Program-made: the position numbers and the translations under genes
Shown here: piece after piece, positions 11,720 to 23,824 of the stretch
How positions within the stretch are numbered: the stretch's first letter is position 1
Layout: the number at the start of each line of letters is the position of its first letter
Notes under the pieces: model-generated
What the model was told of the DNA's origin: nothing
The model's input: only the letters and a program-made list of their open reading frames with translations
Database searches by the model: none
Source of the DNA: Plectrocnemia conspersa
Taxonomy: Eukaryota > Arthropoda > Insecta > Trichoptera > Polycentropodidae
Direction of reading: 5' to 3'
Assembly (NCBI GenBank): GCA_009617715.1
Contig: VTFK01000026.1
Coordinates: 992,001 to 1,056,000 of the forward strand
DNA: 64,000 nucleotides

Positions 11720-13470
11720 GGGCGACCGAAATTATAATTATATATTAACTACTTATTCCGATCCCCCAGACACAAAAGAAAATAAAAATACTAAGGTCTA
11801 TATGGGATTAGAACCTACGTCTTTATTAGTCACCATTAGGGATTGCAACACCGGTATCTGGGAAAAATCGACCTGTGACAATACCGGTATTACAAAATAA
11901 AATACCAGTAGTACCAATTTTTTTTTAAAATCCGTACAATTTATTTGTTGAAAACGTTATATATATGGCACAGAACTACGAAAACAACGATACCAATATT
12001 GCTTGAAAGCATAAGCGGAAAATAAAATAATGTAGGGGATAAACTTAACTTGTGTTATTAGCGAAATCAAAGTAAAATAATATTTTGCAGTGATTACGAA
12101 TTTTTATACTCTATAATATTTAAATAAACATTTTTAGCTTAACTTAGTATACGATAAATAAATCATTCTAAAATAAATAATAAATTTGCAATAATATTTA
12201 TTTAGAGATTATCTAATCAATTTGATTTAGTTAGAATTGCAAAAAAAAAAACAATTCATAAGTCACTGATTATTACAAAACAATCACACGTGTTGTATCG
12301 TAGTAAACATTGAAAGGGATAATAACATAATTGGTATATTTGATTAATCGAAACAATACTTAATAAACGGGGTATTTGAATGTTTGTTTTTTTACTTTTC
12401 AATAAACACGGTGAAACATACGAGCGGTACTCGAATTATATTTTCAATATGTTTTTATTACCAAATAAATAAAATAATGTAAATACCGGTATTGACTGTT
12501 TTTTCTCGGTAATACCGGTATTAAAAATCCTGTAATTATTGCGATCCCTGGTCACCACTGTGTTTTTAGGTATTAGTTATCTTCTGGAAGGTGAGACTTT
12601 TATTTGCTTATCGGTAAAATCACAGGAAAATATATTTTTGCTAAATATTGGTATGCACACCAAGCACGTACGGTGAGATACATCCCCTTTCGCTCGCTCG
12701 CGTGTTAAGTGACGAGAGTGAGTGAGAAGAAGTGGGCATGCGGAACGCATGTAACGCAATTTAATTTATACAAACAAAACTGAAATTGTAAAATTATATT
12801 ATACAAATAAAATTACATATTTTATTTTTACTGTGCAAAATAAGTTTTTATGATAACCATGGCGTTTGGAGACGAAACAGCTTTCGTAGTGAATATTTCT
12901 GTAGTTGAGATACTCACTCGCTTTCCGTTGATACTGGCTTAATTGTGAGCAAATATTGATATTAAAGTTTGGAATTTTGAGTTTCATCTTCGGTTTGTTG
13001 CATGTATTTCGACGACTACATTTACTATTTTCACTAAATAAATAATTTTATGGTTTATAAGATGTTCCTTATTTAATATTTTTAAGTAAACTTTATATTG
13101 ATTAATTAAATCGTTTATTGCTTATTTCAGAATCCTAATTATCTAAATTAGAACAAAAGTCATTCTAATAAATATTGTTTTTGTATTTTTTCTAAACAAT
13201 ATAATATTATCGAAAATATGCTTTTGTAAGAAATTTATCAAACTAATGAACTGCTTATTTATTTTATAAAAAAAAATTTTAGCGTTGAAATTTTTCTATT
13301 GGTAACGTTGTGTCAATTTTTTACTTTTTCAGTAAAATTTTATAAAATCTTGAGTTTCAGATTATTTTCTTTTGATGTCCCAGGACTCGAGACGGTACAA
13401 TAGCCGTAAATTATTGTGTTCTATTGACACAGAATCCCTACTCGCTTCTTACTAAGATGTTTGTTGCTTG
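11720..13470 (-). repeat. repeat family R1, copy 1, split by a hAT-like insertion
   Basis: Apart from the nested element at 11837-12550, this copy aligns block by block with 23825-24810. Shared blocks are 'agacacaa.agaaaataaaaa', 'gtc.atat.ggattagaacc', 'attggtatg.acacca', a GTACGGTGAGATA box followed by a CTTTCGCTCGCTCGCG hairpin arm, and 'tgaatatt.ctg..gttgag.tactcac'. The ATTAGAACC-type block (GGATTCGAACC in the 53.7-kb copy) is the reverse complement of a pol III B box, suggesting a tRNA-derived SINE-like end read on the minus strand. The class is otherwise unknown. Its disruption by a hAT-like insertion shows that R1 is older than that insertion. Confidence 0.65.
11837..12550. mobile_element. 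non-autonomous hAT-like element with 8-bp TSD
   Basis: The 714-bp element begins TAGGGATTGCAA and ends with the inverse TTGCGATCCCTG, so the terminal repeats are about CAGGGATYGCAA. It is flanked by GTCACCAT (829-836 of the 11-kb block) and GTCACCAC (12551-12558), an 8-bp duplication with one difference. Subterminal ACCGGTATT palindromes occur at both ends. An 8-bp TSD plus CAG-like ends is the hAT signature. The interior is AT-rich with no coding capacity. It sits inside repeat R1. Confidence 0.78.
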
Positions 13471-15871
13471 TGTATACCCAGGTGTAACGCATTGGGCTTA
13501 TACCTTTTGGGATATAACAGGAGATTTAAGCTTCTCTACTTGAACGTAAATTATTATATTAGATTATTTATATAATATTTTTATTTTCACAAACATGTAC
13601 GAGTTCTTTCAATGACAAATTATTTTCTACAAATATTGTTTTTTTAGCTTGAGAGTAGATCGAAGCTTGTTGAAAAACACATGCTCTTTTGAATATCACA
13701 ACAAAAATAAATCTAAATCTGTGAGATTGGGAGAACACGCTGGCCAATGTAAATCAGATTCTGTAAAATGAGTCTTCCATTTTTTAATCTAAAAGACGAG
13801 TAAAATAATTATATCCCCAAGTTTATTTATTTTTAAATGGTAAAGGGACTTTTGGTTTAATTCTTGATCAGTCTATAACCAGATTTTTTTAAAGCTGAGC
13901 TTTCTAATATTAATAACTTATTAATAATCTTGGTGTGTATCAGCTTTTAAAGACAGCCTCATGTATCATGTATAAATGATATATCGCTCGTCTGCTTGGT
14001 CCCGTCCCGTTAGTGGCCACTGCTGATTCCGCCATTATAATTGCGGACTACGTCTTCGGGGGCATAAAAGCCATTTGTCGCCCCCGAGAGTTCGCCGTGA
14101 AGAAAAACGGCCCGGAAACTGCTGAGCGCTTTGAATTTTTCATATCGGGAACCCGCGCCGATCGGACGGGAATTTCCGCCGGCGCGACTTTTTAAAGGAG
14201 ATTTATGAAAAACATAATTTTCCTGACGTTTTTTCTGTTCCAATAAATGTTTGAGTGAGTTACACACGTCGCGGCCGCCACCCCCGGGGAGTCGTGAAAC
14301 TCTTCTCGCCCCACGAGAAGTTTTTGCGCTGAGAATTTTCAACCGGAAAGTTTTCAGCCCGCATTTGCATGCCGAAACGCGCCCGTCCTCTACTGTTCAG
14401 ATTTCACACCTCTCTTTACCTTCCGACGACCCCACCTAAACCACCCCTTGGCCGACGGGGGTGGGCATAGAAAAAATATCATTTTAAAAATTCATCATCA
14501 CGCCATCTGCCGTGGACACATGCACGATTTTATCAGCGCAATTTGTATTCTAGGCGCCGCGGAAGCGATGAAATATTGATCTTGTTATGTAGAGCTTTAT
14601 AATTTGTTCTATTTTTATTTATATATACCATTTTCAAAATAAAACACTAACAGCACAACACTGAATGTTTTTAACGCTCTCCTTTGTACGAGCGCCCCAG
14701 ATGAAATCTTCACCGTGGAATTTATAGGAAATCGTAAACTTTTCCATTCAAAACTTTTCCCATCTGCATATTGCTTGTACGTTATTCAGTTCGAATCCCA
14801 CTTCTTTAGAACGTGCGACCGAACGTGCTCGGTCAGCTCACATTAAATTCTTTTCGATCTTACACCACCCGATACTAGTAAATCGAGCACTTTGTGCTTC
14901 ACAATTGCTTACTTAAAAGCATATCTGTTTTCAGATATAATTTCAAGATTAAGCGTCAAATCTGAGAGCGCAATCTGGCACTCGGGTCAACGTTCCTTTT
15001 TGAATAAGTTTAACACGGTCCACTTTCCTTTCACCGCATCGTCTCGATAGTTTCACAGACATAATACGCGTATTGTCTCGTGTGCAGAATCTCATACTCA
15101 TACGAGTCGGATCACACTTTTACTTCTCATATAATATGACAAACGTAAAAAAATGAAAGTTTTCATTGCGCTTCATATTCACATTTTTTTAAATCGAATG
15201 TCTGACCATCTTTTCGAGCGCCTGCAATTTTTTTACGTTTGACCCGTTTCTCGGAAAGTCATTGTTCTTTGTTCGAGCGAATAAGGTCCGGTTTCTCTCG
15301 GGGCGCCCGTGCCGAATTTGCTCTTTTGTGAACGCAATAAAATTTTTGCCTGGCGACAATTTCCAAGCTTTTGCTCTTTGCCCGTTTAAAAAGTTTGAGC
15401 CGTTTTGTTTAGCGATTGAATGGCGAGATAAATTAATTGAAGGATTTATATCAGTTTCGCGAGCTGCGAGCCGCCGCCGCCTTCTCCGTTAAAACATAAC
15501 TTTTGATTAAACGTTTCGTAAAACGTTAGCGCCTCCCGAGGGAACGATGCCCCTAGGGCTTTTATCGCGTGTACGTCTCGTAACAATGTAATTCCTGGGG
15601 AGCGATATTTCTCTCACCTTTCAACTCTTTCTTAGCTCCGCAGTCAAATTACCGTTTCGTTTGTCCTAATTGACGTATTGTTATTCTATCTCCCGAGTTT
15701 AACGATTTGATTTGCGTTAAAAAGCTACTTATTCCTGTAAGGGTGTATTTCTATGCCAATAATCGCTATATATATATTATATAAATTTAACAATAACATC
15801 TATAAAATAATAATAATCCGTTTAAAAGGCATCAGAAAAATAATCCAATCACTGCTACGCTCACAGTTAAC
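13471..15871. other. non-coding DNA with two GC-richer sections
   Basis: A short relic at 13486-13505 (GTAACGCATTGGGCTTA) matches the 3' part of the R5 SINE-like family. The section 13990-14560 is distinctly GC-richer with several open but unrecognised frames. The section 14650-15560 is intermediate, with many 'tcg' and 'cgttt' motifs. None gives a recognisable protein. These may be enhancers or unannotated 5' exons; nothing decides between the options. Confidence 0.4.
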
Positions 15872-16000
15872 TAGGGCTTTTAATACCGATGTATCGGTAT
15901 TTTTAGAAGACAATATCGGTATACCGATATTGATTTTTTTTTAAATAAATACTAATTTATTAACAACTAAAATTCAACTACATTTCAACATTATTTATTA
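15872..16000. mobile_element. truncated hAT-like terminus with a perfect palindrome
   Basis: The segment starts TAGGGCTTTTAATACCGATG, laid out like the start of the 11837 element (TAGGG...AATACCGGT, then a second palindrome and an A/T-rich body). A perfect 22-bp palindrome spans 15911-15932 (centre ATCGGT|ATACCGAT). No opposite terminus was found, so it appears to be a fragment or a strongly diverged relative. Confidence 0.45.
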
Positions 16001-16145
16001 TATACGAATTTGTGTTGTGATATTATATACATCCATATACTATAATACTATATTAGTCTATTAGTGCTAAGATTGTGACTGCCGTGCTATTTTTTTCTAT
16101 ATTTCAAAATCCCATCTGTGGAATCTTTCACCTGCTCGAACATAA

Positions 16146-16320
16146 TATCATAAGTTCTAGACTAGCAACTCAGAGACCACGGGTTCAGGGCCCAGCAGCA
16201 GAATCAAATTTTTATTTATATTGTAAATTTAATATATATAAAAAAAAAATAATATTAATAAAAATTGACTCGATTTACAATTATTAGTTAAATTATAACA
16301 AGTAGTGCATAAGCTGTTAA
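16146..16320 (+). repeat. tRNA-derived SINE-like repeat R5, copy 1 (partial)
   Basis: The block CTAGACTAGCAACTCAGAG followed by CCACGGGTTCAGGGCCCAGC and GCAGA matches copies at 38.24 kb and 42.67 kb. The GGGTTC...CCC core resembles a pol III B box in a tRNA T-arm, and an A/T-rich tail follows. It is not an intact tRNA: no acceptor or anticodon arm can be drawn. Confidence 0.55.
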
Positions 16321-19194
16321 TTTTACAAAAAATCTGTTAGCAGACAATAATTATTATGATAAAAATATAATACCCATTTATATTTTATACGTGGGAACAC
16401 AAATCATGACTTGTTACACATAACTCTACGTCTAAACAGTTAATACCAAAATACCTTACTAGTACTGTGAGAATCAGCCTAAACTATTACATACTAGCAT
16501 TCAAAATTTCGTTGAATAAAACTCTTTATTAAAACAAAGTAGTAAGTTCTAATAGACACACTATTTATAAATAAATAATAGACCTTATCATTTACATTTG
16601 CTACATTAGGTCTTAAACAGTAAATGAAACTACATATATTGCCCACATATTAACAGTTACAAGTAAATCACTTATCTTTAAGGCGACATCAGTATAAAAA
16701 GATGATATAAAGCGTTAGGAATATTATTTGGTTATTTATTAAAATTAAGACCATTGGGATCTGACAGTTAAACAAAATGCATCAGGGTGACCAAAAGCAT
16801 TACAAGCGAAATTACGAAAGGTTTTCAAGTATTCCTTGGAGCAATTTACTTATAAACATTAAGGCCGACCTCAACCAATTCATGTTTTGAGATAAAAATG
16901 TGTAGATTAAAGTGATTGTTTGCTCTTATCAGCTCTTATACCTACGCCTAATTTTTGTTTTAATTTTACAGAAAAAATAACTCATTCACATATATTTTAA
17001 AAGCGTTATTATTTCCACGCAACTGTTTTAAATAAATTATTCATCATACCATCGTTTAACTCTTATCGTTATCTAAAAATACTCGGTATAGTTCAACTCG
17101 TTGGTATTAAAATATTTAAAACATTTTCCCTCTTCGGTTTAATTTTCTCGCACGTCCTATTTGATTTTATATCACTTTTTCCTCGTTTAAATAAAATATA
17201 TTTGAGAATCACACATTCGTTGTAATGTTTTTTTTCTTTTGTGTTGCTTAAAGATCGTACCTATTTAAAATGCTTTTTTGTGCCGCTAACGGTTTTTTCT
17301 CGTGAATCGTGTTCTCTGGCTGTGAAGAAATCTGTGAATAGGTCACGAAATTTCAATTCCAATTACAGCTGTTTATTTTTAAGGGCAAGGGTGAATTGCA
17401 AATGAGATGACCGGCATTCAAAGTGACCGGTAACCCTTTATCGCCAGATGCATGCGCTTCTCAGCATAATCGTATGGTAAAATATTCCAACTGGACCGCG
17501 TTACAGCGAGCGTTATAGTTTACTTGTGTATTTTTTTTCTCATCTCAATTTCTTAATTGCTTTCACAACTGTATAATTCTATGCCCCGCTTTATGATCAT
17601 AGTCTAGCCGAATCGTGAGTCTGAGTTTGTTTTGTTGCAATTCGACTGCATTAAACGGCTATATCGCAAGTTTCTCCAACAAAACAATTTATCCTCGCTT
17701 CGAAGACCGAACTAACTTGAACCTGACTACTATGGCCGTGTTCGGTCGGCGACAACTGTTTCGACTCAAACAAATTAGTGAATAGCCTGCTATCGTCCGC
17801 TTGGTATAATTATCGTTTGTTCAAGAAGTTCGATAACAGATTTGTTCCATAGATGCGCTCGAACCACTTGACATTTTAAAATTGTATTTAAAAACACCCC
17901 TTGTATCATACAAAAAGTTTGATCGTGTGACCCAAGATGTGAAAGCATCTTAATGTATATATTGTCAAACGGTGAACTGGCTGACCAACAGGTTGCGGCC
18001 TATGCGACCTCTGATACTATGGGTCGCCTAGGGAGGGTAGGTCCTTCATTTGTATAGTGGTCTCATACTAAACTCGCCCGACTAAGCAAACTTGTTTATG
18101 ATACACCCCATATTTGACCCATCCTATGATTTTCAACTTACAAGACAGTTGATCTAGCATGATATATTATACTCCCAGTATAATTAATATCATGTGAACG
18201 CGGTAACTAGCTCATAAAAAAATTTGAATCGTTACCGATATACTTATACGAAAACAGATTTATACAGGTGTTTCGATTTACCTATATGTAATGATACCTT
18301 ATAAATTTGTTTAGTCAGAAGCGCGGCGTCTGAGCGTGGGTGAGCTGTCAACTTTGCCCGACCAGAGCAACAGGTAGATTCTTGTGTCACAAAATATAAA
18401 AGATGCCATTATATTTTCTTGAACGAGGAAAACGAATCTCGAACAGGAAAATTTATAATACACTCGATAAATTTGTCTTTCAATTATCGAACCGTCAATA
18501 AATTAACCGCGTCCATTGTGCTCGAGCTGAGGAGAGCCAATAATTGCTCTCGCGCTTTCGCGTGCAATTTTTCATCTCCTCCGTTTCGGCCGTAGTAATG
18601 AATTATCCGTAGACTTAACAGCCTCACTTCGTTCGTCTAATTTGCTTAATTAATTTATATACTTGCTCGATCTTGAGCGGCGTTTAAACTCCGTCTACTG
18701 TGACTAATCAAGCGGATTAATTTGGACGCTTTCATATTTCGCATGCAACAATCGCCGTTCAATGTCTCATATTTTGTATATAATCAAACGCTTGTTTCTA
18801 AAAGACAGACTAGGGCTGACTCAATAATATACATATTATATTTATCACTCTTTGTTTTCCGTTATATCTTATATATTTTTTATTTTATAATTTGTGTCCA
18901 ATACATTTCAAGTCATAGACGTTACATTGCCCAACTAGATAACTAGCGGCTTTTACGTATATTATTTTGTCAATTGAATAAAATTTGACGTTTCATAAGT
19001 CAAAAAATTGCTTTCATCGACTCTTGCGTTGAATAGCGCAATGAAGTGGGCTTTGATATTTTTTTATGAAGTACCTTATCTTATAATTTTATTAAAATTG
19101 CGTTGCCCTAGATATGCAAAGCATAACGTTCATTAAAATAACATATCATTAGAATCTGTGTTTCTTAATGTATTTTTTTTTAATTTTAAGAGAA
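16321..19194. other. AT-rich non-coding DNA with weakly GC-richer patches
   Basis: No coding exon seen. Patches of more balanced composition lie at 17260-17780, 17940-18120 and 18480-18720; the last contains CTCTCGCGCTTTCGCGTG. They could be regulatory, but no specific site can be named. Confidence 0.4.
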
Positions 19195-19470
19195 AAATGA
19201 CGAATCGCGCCTTTTTTTGTTAAAAATTAAATTTGTATGAATATTTAAAATGTTTTAAAACCGCTGCATAAAAATAGGTGGGTCCATACTAGATGTTTAA
19301 AAATATGAATAAAATCTGGGAAGCTTTTAATAGAGGTCGGAAATATTTTTATTAGAAAAAAGACACCGCATTGCGTGGGAATCGGCAGATTACAAAAATG
19401 TATGAGAGCTTTCCACTGAGTTACGACATAAAATGTGTTTATCAGTGAACTAAAATATAGTTTTTTTAAT
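19195..19470 (+). repeat. dispersed repeat family R2, copy 1
   Basis: It aligns with the reverse complement of 28360-28700 and with 51330-51600. Shared blocks in order are 'gagaaaaatg.cgaatcg', GCGCCTTTTTTTG, 'atttgtatgaatattt', 'gcataa.aa.aggtgggtcc', 'aatcg.cagattacaaa' and 'gctttccac.gagtta'. It is an old non-coding interspersed element. Confidence 0.65.
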
Positions 19471-19595
19471 TTTCTAAAAATGATTTTTTCATCTTTATCT
19501 TGTTCAAAAGATTCTGGTCCATTAAAACAAATCTTCATCCTATTGAAGTTTGTTTTCTTCAACAATCAACCAGTACTCAGTTCATTATTAATATG

Positions 19596-19636
19596 AAGAT
19601 ATCCACAATAATACACCATATTATTGTGGATATCTT
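19596..19636. repeat. perfect 18-bp inverted repeat with a 5-nt loop
   Basis: Left arm 19596-19613 and right arm 19619-19636 are exact complements around the loop CACCA. A perfect short hairpin of this length is unusual here. The stem is too short for a typical insect pre-miRNA and has no mismatches, so a recent palindromic insertion or a cruciform-forming site is more likely. It lies just 3' of an R2 copy. Confidence 0.75.
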
Positions 19637-20489
19637 TTCAAACGGGTGTAAAACTTTGAAAATTATAGTATATATACTTAGCTTATCAAGCTTATTTTAA
19701 ACTATAGGTGCTAAAATTGAAAAGTGCGTCCCTTGGGAAGACTACTTTTCTTATTCACCACTGTTCTAGTATTTAATAATATCGGGCAATGATAAAATAA
19801 TATTATTTATTATAGTAATACGTATAACATCGCATAATATTATAGAGCGAGAGCTGAGTACGTCGTGCGACCTTGAAATATGGCTCATTTTACAGTTTAC
19901 AATCATATCAGGTTGCAAATGTTGAAGCTTACATTTTAATTTCCGCCATACTAAAAATATAACATGTTACTCCTTATTTTAAAAAAATAATGAATTTTGC
20001 TATTTTTAGAAATTGTAAAATATAAAATAAATCACTAAAATGATGAACTAATGCTTTACAAATGGTCCATTCGAATACGAATAGTTTGAAAACGGGCGAA
20101 TATAATCAGTATTCTAATATTTGCTTTGGAATCTCTACTATCAACATTCTGTTCGTAGACACGGTCACTTTCATTTTCATGATCTAACTATCCATTTTAA
20201 CTATTCGTTTTCAGTCAAGAAAATACCAATATTAAATCCTATCAAATAATTATTATATAATGAATAATTCCTTAAGCGTTATTGTGTCGTTTTGATATAC
20301 ATACTGATTAAGTAATAGAAAATAAAAAATACTCATTCCTTTCACCAGTTTATACATTGTACCCTTAAAATTTCCATCACGCAGAAAGCTCGTAATACAC
20401 AGAGCTTTATAGAGCGAATAACAACCGTTCGAATTGATTTTCGCGGGTGTAATTTACAGCGTTATAAATATTATATATTATGACAGGAA
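19637..20489. other. AT-rich non-coding DNA
   Basis: No gene or recognised repeat. Confidence 0.45.
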
Positions 20490-20646
20490 ATGAAAAAGAA
20501 ACCCCTTCAGTTCGCCCCCCGAACGTACCGCGGTCTTCCCACGGGCCGGCCCTGCCATCTGGCTTCAACTTTATGATAGTTCTGGGAAATCTATCTTCGC
20601 ACATCTGCGCTTCGTAGCCCGCCCACCGGATATTCTGCACAACCAC
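20490..20646 (-). pseudogene. non-LTR retrotransposon ORF2 C-terminal fragment
   Basis: The minus strand reads IRWAGYEAQMCEDRFPRTII followed by KLKPDGR. A +1 shift then reveals RPVGRPRY, together matching the conserved C-terminal tail of many insect LINE polymerases (family pattern LRWAGHVARM.EDR.P......PxGxRPxGRPxxRW). The change of frame in the middle of the motif and the absence of any upstream reverse-transcriptase sequence show a short, dead fragment, probably a 5'-truncated insertion. Identification is from remembered family motifs. Confidence 0.7.
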
Positions 20647-22420
20647 GAAACGACGATCCTATCTATGCCATTTTATGACAATCTGCCTTCTATGACTTTT
20701 TCCGCAGAAAAGTTGCCTTTTCTATTCAATGTGACTGTGTGCGTGTGACTGCAATTTAATTCATCGTGACGGGTCGTTTCTTCTGCTGAATAATTTCAGA
20801 AGAAACGAGCGACGGGTCATGAATGCAGAGCGTTTAAGCAGTTTTCTCCCGTTATCGTCGTTTTTTGTCTTGGAAATATATACATATATAATGCAAAGTA
20901 TCATTTTGGCACTATTCCCACTTGCAGCTTAGGATTGGAATGCAACGATAAGATAAATAAACGCTATGAGTAATGTTTTTTAAATATAGGAAAATTCATT
21001 TCCATAGAATAAAATAAAACCGGTTTTAATTATTTTTAATACACTTATGTAACCTGTCCCCGCCTTTGCACGTATTATAGAAAAAGTTGCGTGTAGAATA
21101 TAACACACATTCTCGTGTCCATATGTAAACGTGTTACAGTATTATATGTTACATAAATATGGACATAATTAATGTAATATTGCCCTACCTTTATTAACTC
21201 ATCAAAGTCGTACTTTTTATTTTAATGTATCTGATATATACTATATATATAATGACAATATTTAATATAATGATAAAATCTCTCAATGCATATTTGATAG
21301 CAATCATTTATGAAATTTTAAGAATATATCGCATACTTTATCAAATGTTAGTTGAATATCAATCAGAAGCCGATTTAGTAAAAAATAAATATTTATAAAC
21401 AGAAAATTTGATAATTGTAAAAAATATTTTTTATTGAAACGGTGCGTTATTGAGATTAACAGCCATTGGCAATAAATAAATATATGCTATTTTGAATGAA
21501 TATAAACTATGTTGAATGTTTTGTTATGTCAATACGAAAATTATCATAATAATAAAATCATTTTTTATAAAACAAAAATATTTAAAACAATTTCTGAAAG
21601 TCATTAAGATATAAATTAATTTAGAAATTTATATTTCTTATATGTTTACATACATATACCTTATTAATTAAAATTTATATTTGATCATAGAATAAAATTA
21701 AAATAATTGTATCATTATATATGACATTTTAGAATAAAATCACAATCAAAAACAAAATTTATTTATTAAGCTGTAATCACCTGGATGCAGATCATTAAAC
21801 TTTTCTGTTGGTTGTTTTAGTAGCTTATGTTTTTTAACGTAATTTTTCGATCAATGAAACAGTTTGTTTTATTCCTGCGCTGAAGCCTAGATTCCTTGCA
21901 TTACCAACGCAAAATCAATTATATCTTTATAATTGCCCAAACTAGTCGCCCACCACGCAGGGCCCTGTATTGTCGAACGAAGGCAGACTCGCGCAAGTGT
22001 CATCCCACTTTGGGGTCATCCGTCTTTGACAGTCGGCCGGCGTGACGCCATTTTTCAAAGATAACCTCGACGATTTTCGGCGATTCAACCAAGCAGTGCG
22101 CCCACGGCCCATTTTGCATTTTCGAAATGTCATGTCTGGCGAGATCGGTCACGGCGCGAGACGCCCGACACACAAAAACCGGTCCTGTACAATGTAACGT
22201 GGCTGACCGACTGCAGCTGTCTGTATGGAGCGGTCACGTCTACTCTACTCTGTCTACCACGAGGCGCTATCGCTCTCGTCTATCTTCGCTGTTTTCCACT
22301 GTATTGTGTTTGACCAATGTGGTGATGCGGAAGCTGAGCGATCCAGAGCCTGATTGACTATTGTGGTTCTTTAAGACCTTAGATGGAACGTATCCGTATG
22401 ATTAAAACGGATATGGTCAC
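20647..22420. other. AT-rich DNA followed by a GC-richer island at 21940-22360
   Basis: Positions 20880-21940 are strongly AT-rich with no features seen. The block 21940-22360 is GC-rich, with an open frame on each strand that encodes nothing I recognise. Its position directly before a hAT-like insertion, and its composition like the other islands, fit a regulatory or untranslated segment; no promoter motif is clear. Confidence 0.4.
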
Positions 22421-23051
22421 CAGGGCCGCCGAGAGCGAACACATGCCCTGGGAAAACAACGATTCCAGGTTTTAACATCGTAATATAATTTTTGAATTTA
22501 TAATAATAGGTGAGAGTTAACCCTTTCTATGCTACAAATAAATATAAAAATAAGCCACCGTTGCGACATATTTTCTGAAATCATATTTTATGCGAAATAT
22601 TTTAATTAGACATTAAAAATTATTAAGAATGTCGTGTTTTCTTTGCTGCTCAATGTTGCCATATAGTGAATTTTTAGTCCAGGTCAAAAACAATAAAATT
22701 GTGCCATCGCAGTGAAAACGCTCAATTATCAAGCGTTTATATTAAGATTTTTATAGCAATATTACGAATGAGAATCGAAAAAAGCACATCTTAACCGAAT
22801 TTTGCCCAATAAGAGTGTTGGCGCCGTCGCAGAGGGAACGCTCGTTACTGAGTGTTTCCACTGCGATGGCGACGGCACGATTTTATTGCTTTTGACGTGA
22901 TTTTTGCCTTCTGAGAAGGATAATTATTTTTTACGCTCTTCTATTGATTAAAATTCGGTTTAGATGTGCTTTATTCGATTTTCACTCGTAATATTGATAT
23001 CTTGAGTCGTGCCCTGGGAATTTGTCTCCTCCCCCCATCTCGGTAGGCCTG
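22421..23051. mobile_element. non-autonomous hAT-like element with perfect 8-bp TSD
   Basis: The 631-bp element starts CAGGGCCGCCGAGA and ends TCTCGGTAGGCCTG, whose reverse complement is CAGGCCTACCGAGA. It is bracketed by identical ATGGTCAC at 22413-22420 and 23052-23059. The 8-bp duplication and CAG termini point to hAT. TGCCCTGGGAA recurs subterminally at 22445 and 23011 in direct orientation. The interior contains the R4 MITE-like sequence, so an R4 copy is nested in it or part of it. It encodes no transposase and would have been moved in trans. Confidence 0.8.
22681..22990. repeat. R4 MITE-like sequence inside the hAT-like element
   Basis: The sequence is inverted-repeat-like. At 22685-22715 it reads AACAATAAAATTGTGCCATC, and at about 22858-22890 the complementary ACTGCGATGGCGACGGCACG then GATTTTATTG. 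The right half matches the two units at 7.9-8.2 kb, including 'ctgagaagg.ataatt'. It forms a large imperfect palindrome without coding content. Confidence 0.6.
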
Positions 23052-23824
23052 ATGGTCACATTAATCAATTATGTCATTGGTTCTCACACAACCTTTCCAA
23101 ATCATAATATTTGCATCAAGCGATTAAAAATTTCATTTACAAATCAATTGCATAATTATATAATTACGGTTTAGTCCTAAACAAACATCTTATGATACCA
23201 ACGGCGTTGATTAATATTATGACGAAAGCTTATATTGTCTCGTATGTTCCTTGTACCATTTCTACTCGTTCTATATACACATATATAATATGTACACATA
23301 ATTTACAACACGGTTGTTATTATTTTAATAATCTTTATGTTTATAGTCTTATTTATCTAATTTTATAATTTATTTTATTTAAATTTTCACTATTTTTCAT
23401 ATCCTTGAAAAATAATGTTCTGACAAAATTATTTGAATGCCTTTTCCAAAACAATCATAAGCAACAACAAGCTACTAAAATAACAAATATTTGCGTTAAC
23501 ACAGTCAGTTCGAGACTTATCAATTTCATCATTATTCATAATTGAGAAAGAGATGGCAAAATTGAGTTTACGCCCCTAATATTAGCTCTAAAGCACATGA
23601 TAGGGATATACGTTCGATATACTTATCATTACTTCTGTTGATATTTTGAACAAATTTATAAAATTAAAAATCACTACTTTAATTTTTATATTTATCAATC
23701 AATCGAAGTTATGATAAGTATATCGAACGTATTAATTTGATTTAAATTTTATATTATTAATTCATCATTTTATTACCCCTTGAGATTAATTAAATCTTGG
23801 AAAGCCTGAACTTTATTGATCGAT
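23052..23824. other. AT-rich DNA containing a long inverted repeat
   Basis: The arms 23608-23635 and 23705-23732 are complementary at 27 of 28 positions, with ACGTTCGATATACTTATCAT at the core, and are separated by 69 bp. This is compatible with a tiny palindromic MITE (about 125 bp). The rest is AT-rich with no gene. Confidence 0.6.

Noticed and set aside
19596..19636. microRNA precursor
   Set aside because: An 18-bp stem with a 5-nt loop is too short for a Drosha/Dicer substrate.
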